DNA of 64,000 nucleotides, taken from the NCBI GenBank assembly GCA_003116995.1, contig BDSL01000070.1, forward strand, positions 62,001 to 126,000. The letters are read 5' to 3'. Both the position numbers and the translations under genes were made by a program. Under the pieces are notes generated by a model that was not told the origin of the DNA, ran no database searches, and saw only the letters and a program-made list of their open reading frames with translations. How positions within the stretch are numbered: the stretch's first letter is position 1; every line of letters starts with the position of its first letter. The DNA is from Yamagishiella unicocca. Taxonomy: Eukaryota > Chlorophyta > Chlorophyceae > Chlamydomonadales > Volvocaceae. This document shows, one piece after another, positions 44,480-55,800 of the stretch.

Positions 44480-46800
44480 ATTGGCGGATTGGCCGGCAAA
44501 TCCGGCCGATTCCGACACCATGGGGCCTCTGTAAAATCCGCGCGATGATGATGTGTTACACGTGACTGGGGGTGTAGCCCAGGTGGTAACAGACTAAACG
44601 AGCCGTGCGGCTCTTCGCCTCGCCAAACGTAAAACAGGCGTTTGTACACTCAGGTTCCTTAGACAAGAAAAATAACTATCGCCCAAAGGGTTCGACATTA
44701 TTACGCGTAGCCCAGATCTGGTCCAATAGACTGGCCAACTTAGCCTGGTCGAAAGTGTGCATGATAGATCTCATAAAATCCGCGCGAGATGACAGCTCGC
44801 GTTTGTCAGCTTGGACAGTTGCCTTGGAAGTCCCGGCAACCCAACCTGGACCGCACCAAGTCCGGCGCTCCAACAAGGCGGTTCAGCTGCGCAACAAGTT
44901 GGCTCGAGGAGGAGCCGCCTCTGCGCCAGGAGAGCAACCTGCCGCAGAACCGGAGGGAGTCCCGTGCAGCTGCCACTGGACCAGCTGGACTCGCGGCCGA
45001 TCGGAAAAGAATGCCGGACTCGCGGCAGATGATTCGGTTGCAATCCACACTCGCGCGCTGCATCCGCACCTCATACTGCGGTCGCTGTCCCCCCAGGCAT
45101 ACGGGCACGGTTGTAGTGCACCCACTGTGCCCGTCTTGAAGGGTCCCCCTGACCCCTGCCGAACACGTTTGCCTTTACCTTGCCGCTGTTTGCTTGTGTA
45201 CGCGGGACAGCTCGATCGCACCACCTGCGCACTACCTTTTAAGGTCTGGAGCCCACTGTAACGATTACAACAACCTGCGCGGTGCTCCGGTGGATGGAGG
45301 TGTGGCTGCTACACCCTGAAGTGAGGCGCATACTGCTGAAGTCATGGGGGGGCCCTTATCTATTTTGCGCCGTTGCCGGCCGCGGCCACAGCGGCCAACA
45401 GCGGCGGCGCGTCCAGGTGCATTGGTGTTGATGTGCTGCATCACCTTCCGCGTTGCCGTCTTGCCGAGGACGCCTGGCTCCGTTGCTGGGGACGCCTGCC
45501 CCGGTGTACTCCCCAGACCGCTCGCGACAAACATCTCCCCCCCGCCCTGCCTGGCCGCTGCATGTGTGCGTTCCCCGCACAGCACCCCCCCTAGCCACCA
45601 GACCTGAGCCCGATGCACTACCGTCAGAACATGGTCTCGGTGCTGCCAGGCCTCCGGCCAGCTCCGGCTTCCTCACGGAACTCAGGCAAATAGCTCGTGT
45701 TCGTACGTACCAACGACCGAAACGGTGGTTCTTCTGTCACGCGCCATAGCAGCAAGTGCTGCCTTGGTGCTCGCATTTCGCGGCGCCTGGTTGGGGAGGC
45801 GTCCGATTACCAGCTGCACGGCCGTTTTCACCGGCGCTGGTTCTGGAGCCGGGTCATGTGCATTTGTGCGCGTGTGTGCTGTTGCCGATACTGCGGCGCA
45901 GCTATTGCTGGGAGGACGATATTTGCGACGGATCTGGTTCAATGCGTCCCACCTGTGATGTAAAAGTACAGTACTGTACGTGTAGAGCTCACAGAGTCGG
46001 GTCAGGTCGCGAAATCCTTGTACCCGAAACCGTGGCAGAAGCAGAGGTCTCTCGTTCCCTTTGAGCACTTCTTTTGCTCGGGTTGTCACTGAGCAAGTGA
46101 GCAGCGCCTGAGCAGTCGATAGCAGGCTGCGCCGGAAGATACACTACCTACCGCTACCACTCGGACGGTTGCGATACCGGTACAACAGTGCCGAAGAACA
46201 GCTGCCGAAAACCCACTGCCGTTGCCATCTGTCACAACCAACACCAGTCCCAGCGGCCGCACAAGAGGTGGGGCAGCAGGAGGGTTGCAACTCGTCTCCC
46301 ATTCGTGGGGAGGGTTGATCGCCAATCCTGACTGTCACCAACCCAGCAGGACCCAGCACCCTCCTGCGGGGCAGAATGGGCGTGGCTGTCACGGCGCGAT
46401 TCCTAATGACCCACAACTGCTGTGGCGAAGTTGAGGCCCGCCATTGCAAATTCCACGTGTTGCGCTCTTTGCTCGCCCATCCGTACTGATCCGTACTGCC
46501 TCCCAACAGTTATCGTGAATTCCATGGGTAGTGTACCGGCCATGGCAGTATGCCCATCGCGGTAGACATTGGGCGAAATTACATAGGTGCTTTCCGTTGT
46601 CCAGGTCTTTTGCTCCTGAATCGTTTGTGCAGAAGACTAACGGCCGGTGATTCCTAATCCTTGTCTCATTCAGCAGATATTTTAAGGACACATAGTGCAG
46701 TGTAAATTGTGCGGCATGGGATAGGCGTGGGCCTTTTAGGGCTCAGCCCCGACTGTCGTCGATTTCACGCACAACTCGCAGCCTTTAAACAGCTGTCGAT
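44480..46800. other. intergenic region between FGT1-like gene and VPS11
   Basis: No supported gene. A 218-codon open frame at 44605-45261 has no recognisable domain. A small perfect hairpin GAGCCG/CGGCTC lies near 44600, downstream of a tRNA A-box-like word; no matching B box is found at tRNA spacing. A 15-base word ATAAAATCCGCGCGA recurs at about 44772 and, near-perfectly, at about 44530. The 3' part must contain the VPS11 promoter and 5' UTR; I cannot define either. Confidence 0.5.
45817..45935 (+). repeat. old dispersed repeat, copy 2
   Basis: Diverged partner of 13511-13620, with the same ordered words (GGAGCC, GCTGTTGCC, CTATTGCTGGGAGGA). It lies in the spacer before VPS11. Confidence 0.6.
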
Positions 46801-49800
46801 ATGAGTTTCGCATTCAAGCGCTTTAACTTCTTTCAGCCGAACCAGATCGCCCGGCATGGCTTCCCGCCGAACGCTAGCTGCGTGGTGCCGGGCGGGCCAT
46901 TGCTCTGGGTCGGCACCGAGTCAGGGAGCGTCTGCGTGCTGGACTCTCGACTAGCATTGATCGGATCTTTCAACGCACATGGGCACCGGGTATTGGAGGT
47001 GTTGTGGCTCGAGGTGCGTTAATGATGGCCCAGACCTCGCCGTCCTGTGCCGAAGCCGTCTTTGTAACCAATCGAAGTCATAGGATAGCGCCATTTTATA
47101 GCTTATGCGTGGCAGCTAAGCCCTAGCCTGGGCTGCCAGGCGACTCCTTGGAACCCGACGCGCCCCCCCCCCCCCTCCCCCAACCCGCCATCACCCACTC
47201 CCAGCGCCGGCAGCTGCTGGTCACGGTTGGAGTCGAGGAGCCCGGTTGCTCGTCCACAACCGTCAAACTGTGGGCCGGGGAGCGGCTGCTGGCGGCGGCG
47301 GCGACAGCAGCAGACGGCGGAGTCGGGGGACCTGGCGGAGGTAGCGGTGCGGTGGCGGCGGCAGCGGGGGTGGCGTCATCCATGACTGCGCTGAAGGTCT
47401 CCAAGGTGGGACTGAGGGGGCGGGAGGGGGGGGGGTGTGAGACTGAGGGGCCGGGAGGGGTGGGGGGTGGGACATGGGGCAGGAGCGGTGCATGTGGCGG
47501 TGTGTGGTCGGAGGGGGTCGAGCGAAGGACGGGTGCACCAACAGGTGGGTGTGGGGTGGAGTGGAAGGTAGGGGGAGGGAGGGGAGGGAAGGTAGGGGGA
47601 GGGAGGAATTTGTGTTTTGGCGCCTGGCGCCTCCTCCCTGCGCCTACCCCCCTCCTTCCTGCTACTCGCCCCAGCTAGCCGGGGAAGGTGCCAGATGTCA
47701 GGTGGCACTCCGAGGGGCGGACAGCTTGACACGTGAACCACCACTACCGACCACCACGCCACTACCAACCACCACTACCAACCACCACCACCATTTCCCA
47801 ACGGCCGCCTCTTATCCCCCTCACATTGCAACCCTCCCCTCCCCTCCCTGGACCCCTCCCCCGGGGCTCCGAACCCTCCCAGATCTTCGGCTCCCACGGC
47901 GGCCAGCAGTACCCAGAGGCGCAGGTGACGGCGGCGGCGGCGGCGGAGGGCGGCGGCGGCAGCAGCGGCGGCGGCGGCGGTGGTGGTGGCGGCAGCAGCA
48001 CCACCACTGGCGGCGGCAGCAGCAGCGACGCCGGCTGCACACTCACTGTGGCTCTGGGTCTGGCCTCGGGGCACGTGGTGGTGCTGGCGGGGGAGGTGGG
48101 CGCACCGGCGCAGGGTGAGCAAGGGGGGGAGGCGGCGGTGTGTGTGTGTGTTTGTGTGTCGGGAAATGTCGGCAAGGGGTGGTGATGTCGGTTGGGGGGG
48201 TGTTTGGGCGGGGTGGGTAGGTGGGGTGAGTTGTGGGGAGACGGGCCCCCACCCGCCTGGGGTGGCCTGGGGAGCCCCCGGGGGATGTGCATGTCGCCGT
48301 TGCAGGTTGCGGGTGGTGGTCCAGGGGGGGAGGGGGGTGACGGGCCCTGGACCTACCCGCACCCCCAGTGGTGCAGCGGCCCTCCTGAGCCAGATACGGG
48401 CCTTCCCACTCCGGGGTGGTGACTACCGTTCCACGCCGCCAACATGCCCCCCCGCCTCCACTGCCACAGTCACCAGGGCCCCGCACCCCTCACCTCACCT
48501 CACCCCCTGAGCCAGCCGCAGCTCGATGCGCCCCGAGTGTACGACCGACAGCAGCCCGACACCTTGTGCGCACCGCCTGCAACCCCCCCCCCCGCCAGCT
48601 ACACTGCCCATGTCGTGTATCCGGGTTTTTACGCCCCACCCCCGTCGCGTCCGAACACACGCCCCGCCTCTACAGCGTTAAGTGCCTAACCAGCGCCGGC
48701 ACCCCCACCGGCCCCCCAATACACGTCCTTCACGCCCCCTCCCCCCTCTCACCGGTCTTCCTTGCGACCCCTTCACCCCCTCCCCCCCCCAGGCGGCGGC
48801 AGCGTCAAGGCCCGGCTGTCCCACTCCCGGCGCCTGTCCGCCCGACCCGACCAGGGGGACCTGTGGAGCGTGACGGGGCTGGAGCTGACGGGTGAGGGCC
48901 GCAGCAGCGGGGGGGGGAGGGTTCTAAGGGCGTGATGCTGTGGGCGTTGTGGTGGGGGAGCAGTTGGAGCAGTTGGGGCAGTTGGGGCAGTTGATCGGGG
49001 GGGGGCTGGGTTACCAGGGGGACCCGACTGGCCCTCACTCGCCATCCTCGCCTGCCCACCACCGCACGCTGCCGGAACCAGGACGGGGGGGGTCTCCCGC
49101 CGCCGCCACAACCACCCCTGTGCCGTACAGTGTCGTGCGATGCTGCGAGACGAAAGGCGTTCCGGTACCTTGATCCAGATCCAGATGCACGTCCAGATCC
49201 AGATCCAGCCCTCCCCGCAGTGCGCCTCAGCGCCCCTCTCCTCCCCTCCCCCCCCTCCCCCTCCTCCTCCTGCCCGGCTGCCTAATCAGGCACCTCCGAC
49301 CTCCTGTCGCTGTTCGTGGTGACGGAGAGCCAGACGCTGTGCTTCCACTTGCAGACGAACACAAAGGTGGGTGGGAGGGGGGGGTTGGTGTTGAAGGTTG
49401 CCGGAAGGAGGAGGGGTGACGGGACGGGAGGGGGGGGGGGGTGTTTGCCCGGTGGATGAGGGAGGGAGTGGCTGGAAGGGGGGGGAGGCGGCGCCAAGCA
49501 GCCGGGCACCCAGGACGGAGGGGGGCTGCCTGGGCGGCAGCTCATGCGCCCGACCTTGAAGGCCGCCCCCTTGTGCTCTTCCGCGACCCCACCCCTCCCC
49601 CCTGGGCCCCCCCCACTGGCATGCCGACCGACATGCTTCCTCTCACCCCCTCCAATCCGATCCAAGTGCTCCAGCATGCGCTGCACAAAATGGGTGTTGG
49701 AAGACGATACGCCAGCTATACTATCCATGTCGCATAACCGGGCTTTATCCCCCCCCCACCTCCCCCCCCCATCTCAAAACTTCTGTTTTAAACGGTTTTT

Positions 49801-52800
49801 TTCGGGCATCCACGGGTCTCCCTCGAACCCCCCTCCTCCCCCCCCCAGACCGTCCTCGACCCCCAGGGCTCCTCCGCGACCCGCTGCTGCTGCCTCCGAC
49901 CCGGCGGGTCACTACTCACGGTGGCGAGATCAGAGGTGCGCGGGTCGGTGGGTCGGTGGGGCCTGGTTGGGTGCGCTCGCAGCTCTCTCGGCGGGCGGAC
50001 CAGGAGAGGCTACCAGGCGCGTCCGTCGCCACCACGACTGCCATTATCGCCTCGACACCTCCCTCACCCATAGCACCCACACCCACACCCACACCCACAC
50101 CCACACCCACACCCACACCCACACCCACACCCACACCCACACCCACACCCACACCCACACCCACACCCACACCCACACCCACACCCACACCCACACCCAC
50201 ACCCACACCCACACCCACACCCACACCCACACCCACACCCACACCCACACCCACACCCACACCCACACCCACACCCACACCCACACCCACACCCACACCC
50301 ACACCCACACCCACACCCACACCCACACCCACACCCACACCCACACCCACACCCACACCCACACCCACACCCACACCCACACCCACACCCACACCCACAC
50401 CCACACCCACACCCACACCCACACCCACACCCACACCCACACCCACACCCACACCCACACCCACACCCACACCCACACCCACACCCACACCCACACGCGG
50501 CGGCCCCCGCTGCTCAACATGCGCCCAACGCCGTTGCCCCCCGCCTTCCTTCCTTCCTTCATTGCCGTGCGTGCGCTGTTGTCGGGCGCCCTGTCAGCAC
50601 ACCCCTTTGCACGCGGGGAGCAATGGGAGGGGAACAACTCCCTGTTCGAACACGGAAGAGGAGGAGGGGGAGGAGGAGGAGGGGGGAGGAGGAGGAGGAG
50701 GAGGGGGGGAGGAGGAGGAGGAGGAGGAGGGGGAGGAGGAGGGGGGAGGAGGAGGACACGGCTGCCGGCTTGCCCGGCTGGCACGCACACGCGACCGCCG
50801 CTGCGATACGGGTCCAGCCGGTGCAGACCTGCGTCGCGGGAGCAGCAAGCCCACCCTAAAACCCTAAACCCTGAAACCCGAACTGGTTCCGGAGCGTCTC
50901 GTAACTCCTCCCACCCTTCGTCCCTTCCCTTCCCTTCCCTTCCGCCCCCCTCCCCCCCAAACCCCAACGCGCCCCCCAGGGCCTGTACGACTACACCGCG
51001 GACACCCGGGCCGGCTGCACCGTGTTCGAGGGACCCAAGCAGCGGCTGACGACGTTCGGGCGCTACCTGGTGGTGGTGGGTTTCGGAGCGAAGGGGAGGG
51101 GAGAGAGGGGAGGCGGTTGGGTTTCGGAGCGAAGCGGGGGCCGCAAGGGGAGGGGAGAGAGGGGAGGCGGTTGGGTTTCGGGGCGGGGTCGGGGGGGCAG
51201 CTGGCGGCGGGGAAGATGTGGTCGGGGGGGGCTGGCGGTGGCGGGAGGAGGGGGGGGTGTCGTGACGGCGGGGCAGGGGGAGGGGGGCCTTCCGAGGTGT
51301 TTTGGTCGTTATATAGCCTGGGTGCGCCCGCTGTTCGGACGGCGGGGTGCGGATCCACGTGTTTCTGGAAGTGATCTGGAAGTTTCCCGCCCTTGCCACA
51401 ATCTCGGACATCAGTCGTCGACTTAACCGCAGTCCGTACGCCGACTGCTCGAGTCGAATCCTGTGTAACCCTAACCCCTAAACCCAAACCCCTCCGCCCC
51501 CAGGTCACTCGTGACGACGGCGCCGCCTCCGCCGCCGCCTCCACCAACCTGCTCTCCAGCGGCTTGGAGGCGGCAGCAGCAGGCGCGGGGCTGGGGCTGG
51601 GGCGGGGGGGCGGCGGCAGTAGCAGCGGCCCCGGCGGTTCCGGCGGCGGCAGTAGCAGCTGCCTGCAGCTGGCCGACGTGCGAACCAAGCTGCTGGCGGG
51701 GACCTTCGTACTGCAAGGGCTGCAGCACGTGTTCTGCGCCTGGGGTGCCGTACACGCTGTGACAGGTAGGGTGTGTGTGTGTGTGTGTGCAGGGGGGGAG
51801 TCGGTGTGGGGTGCCAGGGGGGGTGGCGAGTTCACTGGCTTGCTGGGGGAGGGGGGGGAGAGAGGACCCGGTCACACGATCATAGGAGGAGGAGGGCAGG
51901 GACCAGTCTGCACATGTGATCTCAGGACACGCGGTCGGGTGTGCATGCCGGGTACGTTGGGTTGACAATCCGGGAAACCTGGGCATGCGGCCTGGGGATG
52001 CGTACACGGGTTTGCCTTGCAACCCTCCCCCTCCCCCCCCCCGCCACTCACCCCACCACTAGGTGTCCACCGACCATGCGCCAACTATCCTTTCCTTTTC
52101 GCGTCAACGGTTTTTATGCCATCCCCCCCCTCCCCCCGCCGCTCACCCCCCCCCCGCCAGCCGCTGGATCCCTTTGGTCGTACCGGGAGTGCGACCTGGC
52201 CTCTCAGCTCGAGGTGAGGGTGTGTGTGTGTGGCAGGGACCCCCCGCGGGGGTGGGGGGGGGCGGGGGGGGGCGCACTGCACGTGCGGACCCACTGGGAC
52301 CTCCGCGGATGAGCTGGAGGGACCCGGGGGGGTTCGAGGGAAACCCGTGGATGTCCGAAAAAAACGTTTAAAACAGAACCCGGGGGGGGGGCAGACACTG
52401 GGGAGGCGGACAGCAGGAGCGGAGGCAGCACTGGGCTGCGGGTGTACGGATGTGGCGCCGCTGATTGAGCCGCGTCCGTCGTACATGGGGAGTCTAGATA
52501 CGGGCGGGGCCCGGGTCCCGCTGCTGCTGTGTGTGGGGCAGGCGGAGGGGCAGGCGGCGGTGGTGGCAGGCCCCCCTCCCCCCCACACACACCCACACAC
52601 GCCCACACACACGCATACACAGACGCCCAGTCCCATGTGACGCTCCCGAGACGAACCCCCGTGCGACTGCAGCGCCTGTTCTCAAACAGGCCGCACGACG
52701 ACGCATGTGCGCTGTACGTACGACGTAGTGTACGGAAACGCAGGTCCGCCACTAGGGCTGCACCACTAGGGGTGTCCACCCTCGCCTTCCGTTCGCCCCC

Positions 52801-55800
52801 CTCCTTCCTTCATCCTTGCCGTACCCTGACCCGAGCCCCAATACCCCCCCCTCCGTTTGTCGGCCGTGGATTCGCGGGTTATCTTATGCCCCCCCCTCCC
52901 CCCCTCCCTCCCTCTCCCCCCCCTTAAGGCGCTCCTCCGCCGCTCGCTGCACAAGCTGGCTCTCGACGTTGCGCGAGCCGGGGGCCCCGGTGGGGCGGAC
53001 TCAGCCACCCTGGCCAACATACACCAGCGCTGGGGCGACCACCTGTACGGCAAGGCGAGTGCGCGTGAGACCACGTGCGTGCCGTACTGCTGCGCCCCCA
53101 CCCCCACCGGTCTTTTTCGGACATCCACGGGTTTCCCTCGAACCCCCACCGGTCTTTATGCCACCCCCGGAACCCCCTCTTCCCTCTAGCAACATCCTCT
53201 CACTCTTCTACATCGTTTCCACCGGGTGCCTCGCCACCCCCCACCATCCTTTTCCTCGCCACCCCCCACCATCCTTTTCCTCGCCACCCCCAACCTCCCT
53301 TTTCCTCCCCACCCCCAATCCTCCCTTCTCCTGCTTCGTCGCATATCGGTGTGTCTTGGCTCGAAAGCCCGAAGCGAGGAGAGTCGGGAATCACGTTGGC
53401 GCATTGCGTACCATCTGACTCCGAACCCCCCCCTCGATGTCGGCCGTGGATTCTCGGATTATCCTTTACCCCTATCGATGCCGCTCACCTGCTGCTTGCC
53501 TTTGGTCACTTCCCGAGCAATCCACGACATCCTGCCAACGTGCCGCTATTGCGTCCCTGTCTCTCAGAACCTGCCACGTCTTCTCCCCTCCCTTCCCCCC
53601 CGTTGCCTGCACGACAGGGCGAGTACGACGCGGCCATGACGCAGTACCTCGAGACAGTTGGGCAGTTGGAGCCGTCGTACGTGATCCGGCGCTTCCTGGA
53701 CGCCCAGCGCATTCACAACCTGACGGCTTACCTGGAGGTCATGCACGAGCGGGTGGGTGGCTGGGTGGCGCCTTTACGCGTATGTGCTCAATGAGGAGAA
53801 ACCGGAAGCGAGCGGGTGGTGGGGATGGTGGTTGCGTTGGTGGGGGTGATGGGTGGAAGATCGTGGGAAAGCGTGTTTGGCATCAGGGAAGGCGGAACCG
53901 AAGGCCTAGTTGGGGCGTGGGCTAGGGATGTAGTCGAAGGCGGGTGGGGCAGGCGGCTCGATGCACTGTAGGCCGGGAGGGGGCGGTTCGGGCGGTAGGC
54001 GAGTGGGTGGTTGGCAACCCGTTTCCGTTGGTCGGGATTGGGCGTTAGGTGGCTCGGCAATTGGTTCGTTACCTTTGTACCGCAGGCGACCGTTGCCCCC
54101 CAACCCCCAGCCCTTAGCCGCCTACTGGACCTCCAGCCCGCCCAGCTCGCGTCATCTCTCCCCACTTGGTCCCCCAAACCCGCTCGTCCCAACGGTTTAT
54201 TCGCCATACCCCACTCGGCCCCCACCCGGGGAACCAGCCCGGTACCTGGCTCACCTGTCCACCCCTCCCCTTCTCCTCTCCTCCATACACACACCCTTCG
54301 GTTCTTTTCAGTAACTCCCCCTTCTCCTCTCTCCCCCCCTCCCCTGCATCTCGCCCCCCCCAGGGTCTTGCCACTTGCGACCACACTACACTGCTGCTCA
54401 ACTGCTACACCAAGCTCAAGGTGGGTGCAGCCGCCGCGATAACTCCCATCGATCCTAACTGACGCACACTCACATGGAGGGATCACCTTGGACGGACTGT
54501 GGCCGTGTGTGCGTTTTGGATTCCGTTGTTGATGAGCCGCTTGGAAGCTCACTCTCAGCCACCCACAACACCCCCGCGTACCACTCGGCGACCGCAACGG
54601 CTACCAGTGCCACCAGTGCCGACCCATGGGTCTCCTCGCAGCCACCAGTAACCTGGGCTGCTGCTCACGTGGGCCTCATGCGCCGTACTCCCCACTGCCC
54701 CCCCCCGCCTCCCCTCCACCGCCCCCGCCTCCGCCGCTGCCTGATCAGGACATCTCCAAGCTGGACGCCTTCATCCGACGCGGCGGCGTGGGGGGCTCGC
54801 CGCCCGAGGGACCCACGTCAGCGGCGCACTCGGCGGGGCCGGCGGCGGCGGCGGCGGCGGCCCCCGCAGCGGCGGATGGCGGCCACCACGGTCGCGGGCG
54901 GCGGCCCCGGCGGCACCTTGGCTCCGCTGCGGCTGCAGCAGCGGCGGACAGCGCACCTGCGAGTGCCCCCACCGGCAAGAAGGCAAGACGAGCTGAGCTG
55001 AGCCGGGACGTCTATGTCGTCTTTGTCGCCAACGTCGTTCGTGTGTCTGTGGGTCTGTGTGTTTTGTATGTCTGTCGGTTCGCCTGCCTGGCTGTCTGTC
55101 GGAAGGAAAGCGCAACTGGGATCTGGATCCCGCCAGGCCGTGATGTGACACGTGGCGGGGGGGGTGTACGACATGGTGTCCTGCTTTCGGGGCGCAACAG
55201 AACAGCAGAGCCAAGCGAAGGGCGCGGTGCAGTGGGGGGGTGCTGGGCGGAGGTTGGGGTGGAGGGGTTGGCAAGGGGGTTGGAGGGGGTCGCAAGGTGG
55301 AGGGGATGGAGGGGGGTGCAAGGGGGTGCAAGCGGGGTGGAGGGGGTTGGGGGGGTTGGGGGGGTTGGGGGGGTTGGAGGGGGTTGGGGGGGTTGGAGGG
55401 GGTCGCAAGGGGGTTGCAAGGGGGTTGCAAGGGGTGTGGAGGGGATGGAGGGGGTTGCAAGGGGGTTGCAAGGGGGTTGCAAGGGGGTTGCAAGGGGGGG
55501 TTGGAGAGGCCGCGGGTGTCTTCCAGTGCCTGCCTCGGTCTCCTCCGGTGCGGGGATCACCGCCTGGGAGGGGCAGGGAGGGGAAGCTGTCTGGGCCACC
55601 CAACAACCGTGCTCGCGTAACGCTGGCTGCCTTTCCGCCTTTGCTGTCAGCCCTATCCTGGTGATTTGCCCAGTCATCCAGCAGCCCACGCCGTACATTG
55701 AACTGCTCTCACCAACATCCGTCCGGCGCCCCGCCTTCTCCCCCCCTCGCCGGCATCCGCGCCATCACCTCCGCTGTGGCCCTGACCTGCCTCCAAACAC

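Larger units (their letters stand above)
46801..52213 (+). other. VPS11: VPS11 N-terminal beta-propeller (exons 1-9)
   Basis: Roughly residues 1-440. Recognisable blade-like stretches include LWVGTESGSVCVLDSRLALIG (one residue more than quoted elsewhere in the family is not implied), LLVTVGVEEPG with VKLWAG, LTVALGLASGHVVVLAG, FVVTESQTLCFHLQ, TVFEGPKQRLTTFGRYLVVV with VTRDD, and VFCAWGAVHAVT. These correspond in order to the WD-like blades of plant and animal VPS11. Exon 3 holds a Gly/Ser/Ala-rich loop (about 47930-48030) and exon 8 another (about 51520-51660). Both look like surface-loop expansions. Confidence 0.88.

Noticed and set aside
44571..44640. Possible tRNA
   Set aside because: An A-box-like GTAGCCCAGGTGG is present, but there is no B box at the right distance and no acceptor or T-arm pairing can be drawn.
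44605..45261. 218-codon open frame between the two genes
   Set aside because: No domain, no conserved motif, no splice partner, and ordinary for this base composition.
50044..51411. Large Pro-Thr, His-Thr and Val-Trp/Gly-Val repeat proteins
   Set aside because: They are translations of the (CCCACA)n tract inside VPS11 intron 6, on both strands.
53055..53617. Frameshift or pseudogene in VPS11 at exon 10
   Set aside because: A GC-AG intron explains the junction without any coding damage, and all later exons stay in frame.
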